A stretch of 64,000 nucleotides of DNA, taken from assembly GCA_016185065.1 (NCBI GenBank), contig JACPOL010000001.1, forward strand, positions 1 through 64,000, read 5' to 3'. Origin of the DNA: Chlamydiales bacterium. Its GTDB lineage: Bacteria > Chlamydiota > Chlamydiia > Chlamydiales > Rhabdochlamydiaceae. Under the pieces are notes generated by a model that saw only the letters and a program-made list of their open reading frames with translations, had not been told where the DNA came from and made no database searches. Positions 7,753 through 16,242 of the stretch are shown piece after piece. Every line of letters begins with the position of its first letter. The first letter of the stretch is position 1. The position numbers and the translations under genes are program-made.

Positions 7753-8499
7753 ATGACTTCATCTCTTCTTGCGGCAAATATCTTCCTTAGCTCTTATTCT
7801 CAATCCGACTTTTTCGGTAAACTTATTTTTCTCGGTCTCTTTGCGCTCTCTATCGCCTGCTGGATCGTTCTGATTCAGAAGACCTGGATGACGCGTAATG
7901 TCCAGAGAGTCTCTCTCTCTTTTCAGAAAGCGATCGCCCAAAACAAGCGCCCTCTCTTTTCACTTGATGTTGCAGACCTTCCAAAACAGCTGAATAGAGC
8001 ACTTCCAAACCCCTTTGCAGAAATTTTTGATACACTCAAACAAAAATCGGTTGAACTCCTCAATAAGAACCACTTCTTTTCGGCTAAAGATAGCCCTGAG
8101 CCAGCTCCCGTCTACCTCTCTCCAAAAGATCTCGAGCTTATCGAATCGCACGTCCTTACAACAATCTCATCTCAAACTAAGCTCTTGGAAAAAAACCTCT
8201 TTGTTCTTTCGACTATCGCCACTTTAGCCCCCTTTCTAGGACTGCTCGGCACCGTCTGGGGCATTCTAATCACCTTCTCCGAACTGCATAGCGGCGCCTC
8301 TGCAGGATCCAATGCGGCAATGCTCGGCGGACTATCCACCGCGCTTGCAACCACTGTGCTTGGCCTGGTCATTGCGATTCCCGCTCTCGTCGCTTATAAC
8401 TATTTGAAAAATTCGGTCCGCACCTTCTCCTCAGATATGGAGGACTTCCTCTACCTCCTCCTCTCTACAGTTGAACTCCAGTACCGCAAGGTCAACTAA
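7753..8499 (+). CDS. tolQ: TolQ/ExbB-family proton channel subunit
   Basis: A 248-residue inner-membrane protein of the MotA/TolQ/ExbB family. Three hydrophobic helices are seen: residues about 16-36 (FLGLFALSIACWIVLI), about 155-175 (STIATLAPFLGLLGTVWGIL) and about 200-220. The conserved LAPFLGLLGTVWG and later TTVLGLVIAIPALVAYNY are typical. With TolR it forms the proton-driven motor of Tol-Pal. Start ATG 7753 follows AGG with good spacing; the frame opens earlier at 7708. First gene of the tolQ-tolR-tolA-like-tolB-pal-LysM-murI operon. Confidence 0.88.
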   Translation: MTSSLLAANIFLSSYSQSDFFGKLIFLGLFALSIACWIVLIQKTWMTRNVQRVSLSFQKAIAQNKRPLFSLDVADLPKQLNRALPNPFAEIFDTLKQKSVELLNKNHFFSAKDSPEPAPVYLSPKDLELIESHVLTTISSQTKLLEKNLFVLSTIATLAPFLGLLGTVWGILITFSELHSGASAGSNAAMLGGLSTALATTVLGLVIAIPALVAYNYLKNSVRTFSSDMEDFLYLLLSTVELQYRKVN

Positions 8500-8502
8500 A
8501 CT

Positions 8503-8931
8503 ATGAGACGAAGACCAGGAAGATTTTCAGGTAGTCAAGCCGATGAAGAGGCGTCCGTCAATCTGACTCCACTCATCGACGTCGTCTTCGTCGTTCTCAT
8601 CATGTTTATCATCATCGCCCCGATGCTGGAACTCGACCGCATCCAGCTCGCATCTGCAAGCCAGAAAGAGAGCAAAGAGATGGCGGTTGTTCAAGATAGT
8701 AGCCCTGTTACGATCCGCGTGCGCGAGGATAATAGCATCTGGTTCAATGGAAAGATCGTCTCTAAAGAGGAGCTCCTCCCTCTATTAAAGCAAGCGAAAA
8801 AGAACCACTCGACTCGCACTCCCCAACTTTTTCACGATAAGAAAGCGCAGTTTGGCACCTACCAGATCGTAAAAAACGCCGTTGAACTCGCAGGCTTTGA
8901 GCAGTTAGATATTATTCTGCAACCCGGCTGA
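8503..8931 (+). CDS. tolR: TolR/ExbD-family protein
   Basis: A 142-residue protein with a single N-terminal helix. It has the signature VNLTPLIDVVFVVLIMF, whose Asp is the proton-carrying residue of the family, followed by a periplasmic domain (VTIRVREDNSIWFNGK). It pairs with TolQ. It starts three bases after the tolQ stop, with no obvious ribosome-binding site of its own, consistent with coupled translation. Confidence 0.9.
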   Translation: MRRRPGRFSGSQADEEASVNLTPLIDVVFVVLIMFIIIAPMLELDRIQLASASQKESKEMAVVQDSSPVTIRVREDNSIWFNGKIVSKEELLPLLKQAKKNHSTRTPQLFHDKKAQFGTYQIVKNAVELAGFEQLDIILQPG

Positions 8932-8937
8932 TATAGG

Positions 8938-9684
8938 ATGAAGCGCGCTATTGTCTATACGGTTCTCTCGGCGCACCTCTTTTTCCTCTTCTATATCCAT
9001 CTGTCTTTCAATCCCGAAAACAAGAAGTCGCATAAACCTCTCATTGTGAAGACGATCACACCTAGCGCTCAGCCAAAAGAGAAGAGCGCATCACCCACCA
9101 GAGCTGTTAGCCAGACTAAGCCCAAACAGAGTGCCCCTCCAGCAAGTAAACCCGCCTCTACACCAAAGCCCGCAAAGCCTCCGGCAAAAAAAGCACCCCC
9201 CATCGCCGATAAAAAGCTGGTCCAAGCGAAGAAAAAAGCGCCGGTAAAGCCCGTGCAAGATGAGAAGAGAGAGAAGATGTCTCAAAAACTTCTGCAGGAG
9301 CTGGAGGATAACCTTTCAAAGTTAGAGCCTACGCCAGACAAAAAGAGAGCAGCATCGAAAAAATTCGATGCGCCGTCACCCGTCGCACCTATTGGGCCCT
9401 TGAGTATCGATGCTTCATCGAGAGACGCATCCATTGATGAGAGCTATGAAGCCTCTCTGATCGGATATCTAAAAGAGACGCTCAATCTCCCCGAATATGG
9501 AGAGGTGAAGATCCAGCTCACGCTAAAACAAGACGGCTCCGTCGTAAATCTTGTGGTCTTAAAAACGGAAAGTGAGAAAAATAGGAAGTATCTAGAGGCT
9601 AGCCTTCCCCGTTTGAGATTTCCACAATTGGAAGGAAGTAGAAAACAGGAGACTTTTGTCTTCACATTTTGTAACGAGTTGTAG
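8938..9684 (+). CDS. TolA-like energy-transducing protein
   Basis: A 248-residue protein with an N-terminal membrane helix (VYTVLSAHLFFLFYIHL), a long Lys/Pro/Ala-rich linker (about 35-125) and a C-terminal TonB/TolA-like domain (VKIQLTLKQDGSVVNLVVLK and FVFTF). This is the organisation expected of TolA, which spans the periplasm and links the TolQR motor to TolB and Pal. It lies between tolR and tolB, the expected place. Sequence identity to TolA itself cannot be claimed by eye. Confidence 0.75.
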   Translation: MKRAIVYTVLSAHLFFLFYIHLSFNPENKKSHKPLIVKTITPSAQPKEKSASPTRAVSQTKPKQSAPPASKPASTPKPAKPPAKKAPPIADKKLVQAKKKAPVKPVQDEKREKMSQKLLQELEDNLSKLEPTPDKKRAASKKFDAPSPVAPIGPLSIDASSRDASIDESYEASLIGYLKETLNLPEYGEVKIQLTLKQDGSVVNLVVLKTESEKNRKYLEASLPRLRFPQLEGSRKQETFVFTFCNEL

Positions 9685-9686
9685 CT

Positions 9687-11069
9687 ATGAACATTCTTAA
9701 AAATACTCTTCTCTGTCTGATTACTCTTTGCGCAAGCATTCAGGCAGAAGCCCCGCAAAACCCTGAAATCCGCGTTCAGCTCTCAACTGCTAGCTCCCTG
9801 ATTCCAGTTTATATGGGCAGATTTGATGGCGAGACATCCCTAGATAGAAATTACCTCTCTCAGCTCGAATCCGTCCTCCTATTCGATTTAAATAATAATG
9901 GATCGACACGAGCCCTCCCAATTAACGACCAGAAAGAGAAAGTTCTTACTGCAAAAGAGGCAAAAGAGTGCTTTTCACCAAAAGCATGGAAGAGCTTTGG
10001 AATCGCCCATGTGATGAAAGTGCTCATCACTGGAAAGACCCTATCTCTTGATCTCTTCACCACCAGTTCTGGTTCGCTGAAACACTTCAGCGATATCACA
10101 CTCACTGGAGAGATCGCTCACGACCGCCGCCAGATCCATAAACTTGCGGATGGGATTCACAAGTCTCTCTTTAACAGAGATGGCATTGCAAGCAGTCGCA
10201 TCCTCTTTGCAAGACAAGCAAAAGAGGTTAGAGCCGACAGCCCCGATGCTGCCGGATGGGCTTCCGAGATCTGGGAGTGCGATTGGGACGGACACAATGC
10301 GCGTCAAATCACAAGCGAAAGAAGCTACTGCGTCACACCTGTATTCATTCCTGTTAGTTCTAGCTTTCCAGGTGCGAGCGACCGCTTTTTATACGTCTCC
10401 TACAAGTCTGGTCAGCCGAAGATCTTCCTCGCTTCTCTAAAAGAAGGAGTAGGGAGACGTCTGATCGATCTAAGAGGAAATCAGCTTCTTCCCGCAATTT
10501 CTCCTCAGCGCGACAAGGTCGCATTCATTTGCGATGCAGCCGGCAGATCCGACCTCTTCATGCAGCCCTTTAATCCTCAGACTGGAGAAGTAGGAAAGCC
10601 TCAGCAGCTCTTCTCCTATCCTCACTCCACGCAAGCATCACCCACCTTTAGTCCTGATGGAACAAAAGTCGCGTTTGTGTCAGATAAAGACAGAAGCATG
10701 CGCATCTATGTGATTCCCGCGACAGGCTCCGGAAGACGCGCAAATCCGCAGCTGATCACGAAGCAGAATAGTGAAAACTCCTGCCCCTCGTGGTCTCCAG
10801 ATGGAAGAAAATTAGCCTATAGTGCTAAAACTGGTGGAGTGAGGCAAATATGGATTTACGACTTCGCCACACAAGAGGAGAGGCAGCTGACTTCTGGGGC
10901 AGGCAATAAAGAAAACCCCACCTGGGCAGCGGATAGTTTGCATCTCGTTTTTAACTCGACCGACGCCTCCTCTTCTGAACTTTATGTCGTGAATCTGAAC
11001 CAGCCGGATGCGATAAGAATTACGAAAGGCCAGGGAAAAAACCATTACCCCACATGGGGCCCACGTTAG
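9687..11069 (+). CDS. tolB: Tol-Pal system protein TolB
   Basis: A 460-residue periplasmic protein with a signal peptide (residues 1-20, cleaved near QAEA), an N-terminal alpha/beta domain and a C-terminal six-bladed WD40-like beta propeller. Typical blade motifs are SPQRDKVAFICDAAG, TQASPTFSPDGTKVAFVSD and CPSWSPDGRKLAYS. TolB binds Pal and TolA. It starts two bases after the preceding stop and is followed by pal. Confidence 0.93.
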   Translation: MNILKNTLLCLITLCASIQAEAPQNPEIRVQLSTASSLIPVYMGRFDGETSLDRNYLSQLESVLLFDLNNNGSTRALPINDQKEKVLTAKEAKECFSPKAWKSFGIAHVMKVLITGKTLSLDLFTTSSGSLKHFSDITLTGEIAHDRRQIHKLADGIHKSLFNRDGIASSRILFARQAKEVRADSPDAAGWASEIWECDWDGHNARQITSERSYCVTPVFIPVSSSFPGASDRFLYVSYKSGQPKIFLASLKEGVGRRLIDLRGNQLLPAISPQRDKVAFICDAAGRSDLFMQPFNPQTGEVGKPQQLFSYPHSTQASPTFSPDGTKVAFVSDKDRSMRIYVIPATGSGRRANPQLITKQNSENSCPSWSPDGRKLAYSAKTGGVRQIWIYDFATQEERQLTSGAGNKENPTWAADSLHLVFNSTDASSSELYVVNLNQPDAIRITKGQGKNHYPTWGPR

Positions 11070-11100
11070 AATTTAACAAGCTGAACTATTGAGGACTAAA

Positions 11101-11778
11101 ATGAAAAAGAATGTTTTAAAAATGGCACTGGCGTGTGGAGCACTCTGCACACTCTTTACCAGCTGCGGAAAAAAAGATAATACTTGGGACGACTCGAAGT
11201 CCGCTTCCAGCTATAAGTATAAGCACTCACAATCTCTCTGGGGTAATGATGGCTCCGAGCTCGCAGATAGCGAGTTTGATGGCGGCCCAAGCCACGAGGA
11301 CTTCGTTCCTCTCCGCGATGATGATCTAAAATCTCAGTTCGCTGACGGAGCGATCCCACAGTCTCGCCATGTTCCTGGAGAAGCAGGCAGCGGCGTTCCT
11401 GGCATCAATCAGTTTAGCATGCCAAGTGCTGAGCTCGCTTCGATCTTCCGCAATATCCACTTCAACACCGATGAGCATAGCGTTCGCGGCAAAGAGTCTC
11501 TTGCAGCAGTCGAGCGCATTGCAGCCTACTTGAAAGACCACCCTGATACTTACATCTTTGTGGAAGGACATTGCGATGAGCGTGGACCTGAGGCTTATAA
11601 CCTCTCTCTTGGTGCAAGAAGAGCAAACAGCGTGCGTTCACTACTCGTACAGAAAGGCGTTGATCTCAACCAGATCCACACTATCTCTTACGGCAAAGAG
11701 CGTCCTCTCGAGATCAGCCATAGCCAAGAGGCATGGTCTAAAAACCGTCGTGCACAATTTAAGATCTACCAGCGCTAA
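11101..11778 (+). CDS. pal: Peptidoglycan-associated lipoprotein Pal
   Basis: A 225-residue lipoprotein. The signal sequence ends in the lipobox LFTSCGK. A variable linker is followed by an OmpA-like peptidoglycan-binding domain (IHFNTDEHSVRG, FVEGHCDERGPEAYNLSLGA, RRANSVRSLLV, ISYGKERP). It tethers the outer membrane to peptidoglycan. Start ATG 11101 follows GAGGA; the frame could open at a TTG 12 bases earlier. It directly abuts the LysM lipoprotein gene. Confidence 0.93.
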   Translation: MKKNVLKMALACGALCTLFTSCGKKDNTWDDSKSASSYKYKHSQSLWGNDGSELADSEFDGGPSHEDFVPLRDDDLKSQFADGAIPQSRHVPGEAGSGVPGINQFSMPSAELASIFRNIHFNTDEHSVRGKESLAAVERIAAYLKDHPDTYIFVEGHCDERGPEAYNLSLGARRANSVRSLLVQKGVDLNQIHTISYGKERPLEISHSQEAWSKNRRAQFKIYQR

Positions 11779-12414
11779 ATGAAACGCTTAGCATTGATCT
11801 CTTGTGTTGCGCTGAGCAGCTGCTCCTCTCGTATGACCTCCTGGCAGGAGGAGAGGAGTCCAGCAGATGTCGCCTTGGAAGAGGTGAGAATCGAGCTATC
11901 CGATTTGAGACATGAGCTTAGCGGCACAAGGGTCGACTTGCAGATCCTCGACGAGAAGATAAAACAGCAGAAAACACCAGTGAAGGGAGCCGAAAGCTCC
12001 CTTCAACTTTCAACGCTCGACCGGAAGCTCGCAGAACTACAAAAGAGTCAAGAGAAGCTAGCTCAAGACCTGAGACAGCTTGGGACTCACGCTAATCAAG
12101 CCAGCACCACCTTTGCGAAACAGCAAGAAAAACTTCACGATCTCGAACAGGAGATCCAAGCGCAAAACAGACGCCTGGATGAGATTGTTAAGCTCAAAGG
12201 AACTCTCTCATCTCTCTCCGAAGTATTAAAGGAGAAGTCGCGAGAAGAGAGCAGCAACACTCACACCTACCGCAAGTATAAAGTTAAGTCGGGCGACTCG
12301 CTCGAAAAGATCGCAAAACAGCAGCACACAACCATCGAAGCGATCAAGAAACTCAATGATCTAAGCTCCGACCGCATCGTCGTAGGCCAAGAGATCAAAC
12401 TTCCACATGACTAA
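11779..12414 (+). CDS. LysM-domain lipoprotein with coiled coil
   Basis: A 211-residue protein with a short lipoprotein signal (LISCVALSSCSS), a long heptad-rich coiled coil (about 30-150) and one C-terminal LysM (about 164-208; YKVKSGDSLEKIAKQQH to VVGQEIKLP). LysM binds the glycan strands of peptidoglycan. It starts at the base after the pal stop, so it belongs to the Tol-Pal operon; a CpoB/NlpD-like role in coordinating wall and outer membrane is inference. Its 3' end overlaps murI by 8 bp. Confidence 0.8.
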   Translation: MKRLALISCVALSSCSSRMTSWQEERSPADVALEEVRIELSDLRHELSGTRVDLQILDEKIKQQKTPVKGAESSLQLSTLDRKLAELQKSQEKLAQDLRQLGTHANQASTTFAKQQEKLHDLEQEIQAQNRRLDEIVKLKGTLSSLSEVLKEKSREESSNTHTYRKYKVKSGDSLEKIAKQQHTTIEAIKKLNDLSSDRIVVGQEIKLPHD

Positions 12415-13210
12415 TTCTCCTTCAAGTATTGGGATCTTTGATTCTGGATTTGGTGGGCTCACCGTTCTTAGAGCACTCATCGATGAGCTCCCCTTTGAAA
12501 ATTTCATCTATTTTGGCGATACAGCTCGGCTTCCTTATGGAAATAAGAGCGCCGATACGATCCGCAACTATGCGCGTGAAAATAGCAGCTTTTTGCTGAA
12601 GAGTCAGATTAAGCTTCTCGTGATTGCCTGCCATACCGCCTGCTCTTATGCTTTGGAAGAGCTCTCAAGCACACTTTCAATTCCTGTGATCGGCGTTATC
12701 CCTCCCTCGATTGACGAGCTCGCACGACTTAAACAGAACAAGAGAATCGCCATCTTGGGCACACGAGGCACAATCGCCTCGGGCGTATATCAGGAGAAGA
12801 TCGCAGGGCTCCTCCCTGAGACAGAGATTTTTGCGATCCCATGCCCTCTCTTTGTCCCGCTCGTAGAAGAGGGGTATACAGAGCATCTCCTAACCAAACT
12901 AGCTGTTCAGGAGTATCTTAACCCACTTAAAGAGAAAAACTTAGATGCAGCTCTTCTAGGCTGTACACACTATCCTCTCCTCCAACAGACTATTAAAGGA
13001 GAGCTGGGAGACCAGGTAGTCTTAATCGACCCCGGGGTTAGTTGCGCAAAGGAAACGCGTAAGATCTTAATAGAGAAGGATCTAGTAAATAAACAAACCA
13101 CCTTTGGTGAGGTTCAATTCTTTGTCTCCGACGATCCCGAAAAGTTCCAAAAACTAGGTAAAAACTTTTTGAATCAGAAAATAAAGAACGTCTTTCTAAT
13201 TAACTCATAA
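12407..13210 (+). CDS. murI: Glutamate racemase
   Basis: A 267-residue enzyme making D-glutamate for peptidoglycan. The family motifs are present: FDSGFGGLTVL at the N-terminus, YFGDTARLPYG, the first catalytic Cys in ACHTACS (Cys75) and the second in LGCTHYP (Cys186). The residue after the first catalytic Cys is His instead of the usual Asn of ACNTAS. Translation overlaps the LysM gene by 8 bp. This gene is notable because pathogenic Chlamydia is known to lack murI and to use DapF as its glutamate racemase. Confidence 0.92.
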   Translation: MTNSPSSIGIFDSGFGGLTVLRALIDELPFENFIYFGDTARLPYGNKSADTIRNYARENSSFLLKSQIKLLVIACHTACSYALEELSSTLSIPVIGVIPPSIDELARLKQNKRIAILGTRGTIASGVYQEKIAGLLPETEIFAIPCPLFVPLVEEGYTEHLLTKLAVQEYLNPLKEKNLDAALLGCTHYPLLQQTIKGELGDQVVLIDPGVSCAKETRKILIEKDLVNKQTTFGEVQFFVSDDPEKFQKLGKNFLNQKIKNVFLINS

Positions 13211-13240
13211 TATATTGTTTTTTAATAGATTTTCATATAA

Positions 13241-13264
13241 AATACCAATAAAACAATTGGTATT
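13241..13264 (+). promoter_or_regulatory. Hairpin just upstream of the F-box-like gene
   Basis: AATACCAAT (13241-13249) and ATTGGTATT (13256-13264) form a perfect 9-bp stem with a 6-nt loop, ending four bases before ATG 13269. No Shine-Dalgarno is visible. The hairpin may affect translation initiation of this gene or help end the murI transcript. Confidence 0.35.
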
Positions 13265-13268
13265 TTGC

Positions 13269-14075
13269 ATGACATCAGAATTAATGTTATTTTCGAATAA
13301 ATCTGCAGCTTCTAAACCTGAAAAGTTACCTTCTGCTTTTCAAGGCTTTTGGCAAATCAAAGGCGCATTCTCCATTCTCGTCTCCTATCTCGATCCAGAG
13401 CAATGCCTCGAGGTCTCATCTTTTTATTTCCCGAAAGAGGCTATTAGAATTTGGGGTAGAGCTATGGATACGCATACTTATGCAGATCACAAAGCTACTT
13501 CTGCGATTCTAAAAATTCATAAAAGATATGGCGGAGAGGAAATGAGTCTCTTCTCAGTAATAAAAAACTACCTCCCTGCGCTTCGCGAGTATGATTTTGC
13601 AACAGCTCACCCTGAAAGCGGGATGATGGCAATCGCCCTTGCTTCAGATCCAGAGGGCGCTCGTGTTCTCTTACGCAGCAGACGCTTTTTAGGAGCTCTG
13701 GATGTTAGGACGATACGAATCGTCATCACTCATTTTGTTAAAAACATCTTCTTTTCACCAAAAACTTCCCCCTCACAAAGAGCCCATTATTTACAGCATT
13801 TTAAACAAGCTCTCTACACAAGCTGCATTGCAAACGCGACTTCTAGGGATAAGCTCAATGGATTACTTGAGCTCGCAGAAAACGGGGATCCACAAATCAG
13901 AGTTTCCGATAATGGTCTACTTGCGAGAATAAAAGAAGCGGGCAGATCAAGAAGAAAGGCTTTGGAGGTTTTAGAACCTCGACCTTCCATCTCTTTTATT
14001 GATGCTCTTGCAGATTTTTTTGCAAACTCAACATCTATGGGCAACTTCTCCTCCTCTGTAGAAGTGATGTTCTAG
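13269..14075 (+). CDS. Hypothetical protein with F-box-like N-terminal motif, possible effector
   Basis: A 268-residue protein without signal peptide or membrane helix. Residues about 18-55 (LPSAFQGFW, then ILVSYLDPEQCLEVSSFYF) resemble an F-box, whose core is LP...ILSYLDPEDLL.LS. The remainder is helical and unrecognised. F-box proteins are eukaryotic-like adaptors for SCF ubiquitin ligases and are known as expanded families in amoeba-associated Chlamydiae; the assignment here is inference. I start at ATG 13269, since the upstream extension to 13215 runs through AT-rich hairpin DNA. It stands alone between murI and a response regulator gene. Confidence 0.45.
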   Translation: MTSELMLFSNKSAASKPEKLPSAFQGFWQIKGAFSILVSYLDPEQCLEVSSFYFPKEAIRIWGRAMDTHTYADHKATSAILKIHKRYGGEEMSLFSVIKNYLPALREYDFATAHPESGMMAIALASDPEGARVLLRSRRFLGALDVRTIRIVITHFVKNIFFSPKTSPSQRAHYLQHFKQALYTSCIANATSRDKLNGLLELAENGDPQIRVSDNGLLARIKEAGRSRRKALEVLEPRPSISFIDALADFFANSTSMGNFSSSVEVMF

Positions 14076-14149
14076 TTGTGCAAAATTCTTGATGCGAAAA
14101 GAGTTCTAAAGCATGATCCGTTACTTCAATTATTCATTGAGAAACAGTA

Positions 14150-14839
14150 ATGAGTCAGAAAAAGAGAATACTGCTGATCGAAGATGAAGAGGATATTGCC
14201 GCTCTCATCAAGCTGCAAGCTGAAGCCCTCGGTTACAAACTGCTTACCGAAACCGATGGAGCCGCGGGATACCGTGCTGTAGAACGCGAGAAACCAGATC
14301 TAGTTATTCTGGATATCATGCTCCCGGAGATGAATGGTTTCGACGTCTGCCGGAAGATCAAAAACTCCCCTGAACTAAAAAACACTCCCGTCATCATCTT
14401 AACTGCCAAAAGCGAAGAGATCGATGAGATTCTCGGACTTGAGCTCGGAGCTGACGACTATGTCGCAAAGCCCTTCTCGCCAAAAGTTCTCTTCTCTAGA
14501 GTAAAAGCTGTTCTCCGCAGAGGAAGAGAGCCAGAAAAACCCACAAAGGCGATCCCATTCGGTGAGTTCTCTCTAGATATCGACCGCTACCTCTTGAAAA
14601 AAGAGAATAAAGCGCTGACCATCACTCTCTCCGAATTCGGCATCTTAAAACAGCTGCTCATGAGTCGAGGAAAGGTCTTAACGCGCAACCAGCTTCTCGA
14701 AGAGGTAAATAATAATGATGATGCGCTCATTGTCGATCGCAACATCGACGTGCATATCGCCTCTCTCCGGAAAAAACTGGGGCCAAACTTCGATTGGATC
14801 GAAACGGTCCGCGGAGTCGGCTACAGATTTAGGGAGTAA
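14150..14839 (+). CDS. OmpR/PhoB-family response regulator
   Basis: A 229-residue two-domain regulator. The receiver domain (1-120) has the acidic pocket Glu11/Asp12, phosphoacceptor Asp55 in LVILDIMLPEMNG, Thr85 and Lys107 in DDYVAKPFSP, so it should be phosphorylatable. The C-terminal winged-helix domain (about 135-229) ends in the classic VRGVGYRF motif. No histidine kinase gene is adjacent, so it is an orphan here. Its last 11 bp overlap the end of the convergent NFACT gene. Confidence 0.9.
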   Translation: MSQKKRILLIEDEEDIAALIKLQAEALGYKLLTETDGAAGYRAVEREKPDLVILDIMLPEMNGFDVCRKIKNSPELKNTPVIILTAKSEEIDEILGLELGADDYVAKPFSPKVLFSRVKAVLRRGREPEKPTKAIPFGEFSLDIDRYLLKKENKALTITLSEFGILKQLLMSRGKVLTRNQLLEEVNNNDDALIVDRNIDVHIASLRKKLGPNFDWIETVRGVGYRFRE

Positions 14840-16172
14840 AATTTTGTAGTCTAGCGAGGCGTTCGGGATCGTACCGAATGGTCATCGTCTTATACTTTCC
14901 CACCCCGACCTGTCCCATTTTTTTCCCGCGAGTGAGAAATTTCACCTGAGAGAGGGTGACGTCTGCCACCTTCTCTCCACGCGCTTTGCTGTAATATAGC
15001 GCCAGCTGTGCCGCGTCCAGAAGGGTCTCCTGGTCTGGCTCCTCTCTCTTCTGCCCACGCACAATCACATGACTCCCTGCAAAGTCGGAGACGTGAAGCC
15101 AGTAATCCAAGCCCCTTCCAAAAGAAAAAGTGAGCTCCTCATTCTGTTTGGCGCTCTTTGCGACATAGATCTTAAGCCCCTTTTCAGAGGTATACTCCCG
15201 AAAGGAGTGCTCCTTTTTTGCGGGAGGTTTACTTTCTGGTTTTGGTAACTCTTCAAGTTGAAGAGCAGCTCCTTCATCTTCAAAAGTCTCCAAACGTTTC
15301 TGGAGAAGAGCGAGTTCGCTCTCGGCCCTTTCTAGAAATTTTTGAACATAAGAGACCTTAGTTTTTAGCTTCTTCACATATCCAAACACCCGCTTGAGCT
15401 GGGCACTCGGCTCAAGAGAGGGGTCCAGCTCGATCGTTCGAAGCTCTCCCGTCTCCCAATCCTCCAGATCAATCCTGCTCATTCCATGCTTCAACTTGAA
15501 ATAGCTGCTCTGTAAAAGTGCAGCCTCATGTTCTTTTGCGGGCCAGTTCTCCGCCTCCTCTCTCTCTTTTCTCAGCTGAGCTACGCGTTTCTCTTGCTTG
15601 CGAATCTGTCTAACAAGCTGCGCCCTTGCGGCGTGGATCTTCTGCTCACGGAGAGCCTCTCTCTCTTTTTTTGCATATTCCGCGTTCACCCCTGGGCTTG
15701 AGCAGAAGTGGGGTTCACTCTCGTGGGTGAAGCTGCGCGGGGGCAGAGAATAATCGACACTTTTGGCTGGACGAAAAGAGAGGAGGATCTTTCTCTTCTC
15801 GTCCACAAGGTAGAGGTTGCTGTGTCTGGGGATCAGTTCTAAAATTAAAGATAGCCCCTTCTTCCTACCTTTAAATTGAAGCTCTAAAATTCGATCCTCT
15901 CCCAAAAGTGCGATGGACGTAAGCTCGCTTCCTCTAAGCTCCTCTTCTATCTTCTTTGTAAAAGGAGTCTCCCTTCCCTCGTGCGCTGGAGCCAGGTGAA
16001 AGCGTTCAAAGGGGGTGCGCACGCAAACTAGCAGATGCTTCTCCCTCTCTCCCTCGTTAAAATTTATCAACCACTTCCCTTCTGAGCTCTCTCTCATGGA
16101 AGCAAAGCTCAAAGAGGAGAGAACCTCTTTAATCTCTTTGCAAAGGGAAGTCGCTTCGGCAAACGTAATCAT
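14829..16172 (-). CDS. NFACT-family protein (RqcH/Rqc2/FbpA-like)
   Basis: A 447-residue protein. It has an N-terminal NFACT-N region, a long charged coiled coil (about 165-300) and the C-terminal NFACT-R domain (FREYTSEKGLKIYVAKSAKQ, LDYWLHVSDFAGSHVIVRG, ADVTLSQVKFLTRGKKMGQV). Characterised bacterial members (RqcH) bind stalled 50S subunits and add C-terminal Ala tails; others were named fibronectin-binding proteins. At 447 residues it is shorter than Bacillus RqcH (about 570), mostly in the N-terminal half. It converges on and overlaps the response regulator gene by 11 bp. Confidence 0.8.
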   Translation of the reverse strand: MITFAEATSLCKEIKEVLSSLSFASMRESSEGKWLINFNEGEREKHLLVCVRTPFERFHLAPAHEGRETPFTKKIEEELRGSELTSIALLGEDRILELQFKGRKKGLSLILELIPRHSNLYLVDEKRKILLSFRPAKSVDYSLPPRSFTHESEPHFCSSPGVNAEYAKKEREALREQKIHAARAQLVRQIRKQEKRVAQLRKEREEAENWPAKEHEAALLQSSYFKLKHGMSRIDLEDWETGELRTIELDPSLEPSAQLKRVFGYVKKLKTKVSYVQKFLERAESELALLQKRLETFEDEGAALQLEELPKPESKPPAKKEHSFREYTSEKGLKIYVAKSAKQNEELTFSFGRGLDYWLHVSDFAGSHVIVRGQKREEPDQETLLDAAQLALYYSKARGEKVADVTLSQVKFLTRGKKMGQVGVGKYKTMTIRYDPERLARLQNFTP

Positions 16173-16242
16173 AGTAATAAAAAGATAGACAGTCTCGGAA
16201 ACTATCAGTTATTAGTGGAATATATAGAGTCTGGGGGTAGAC

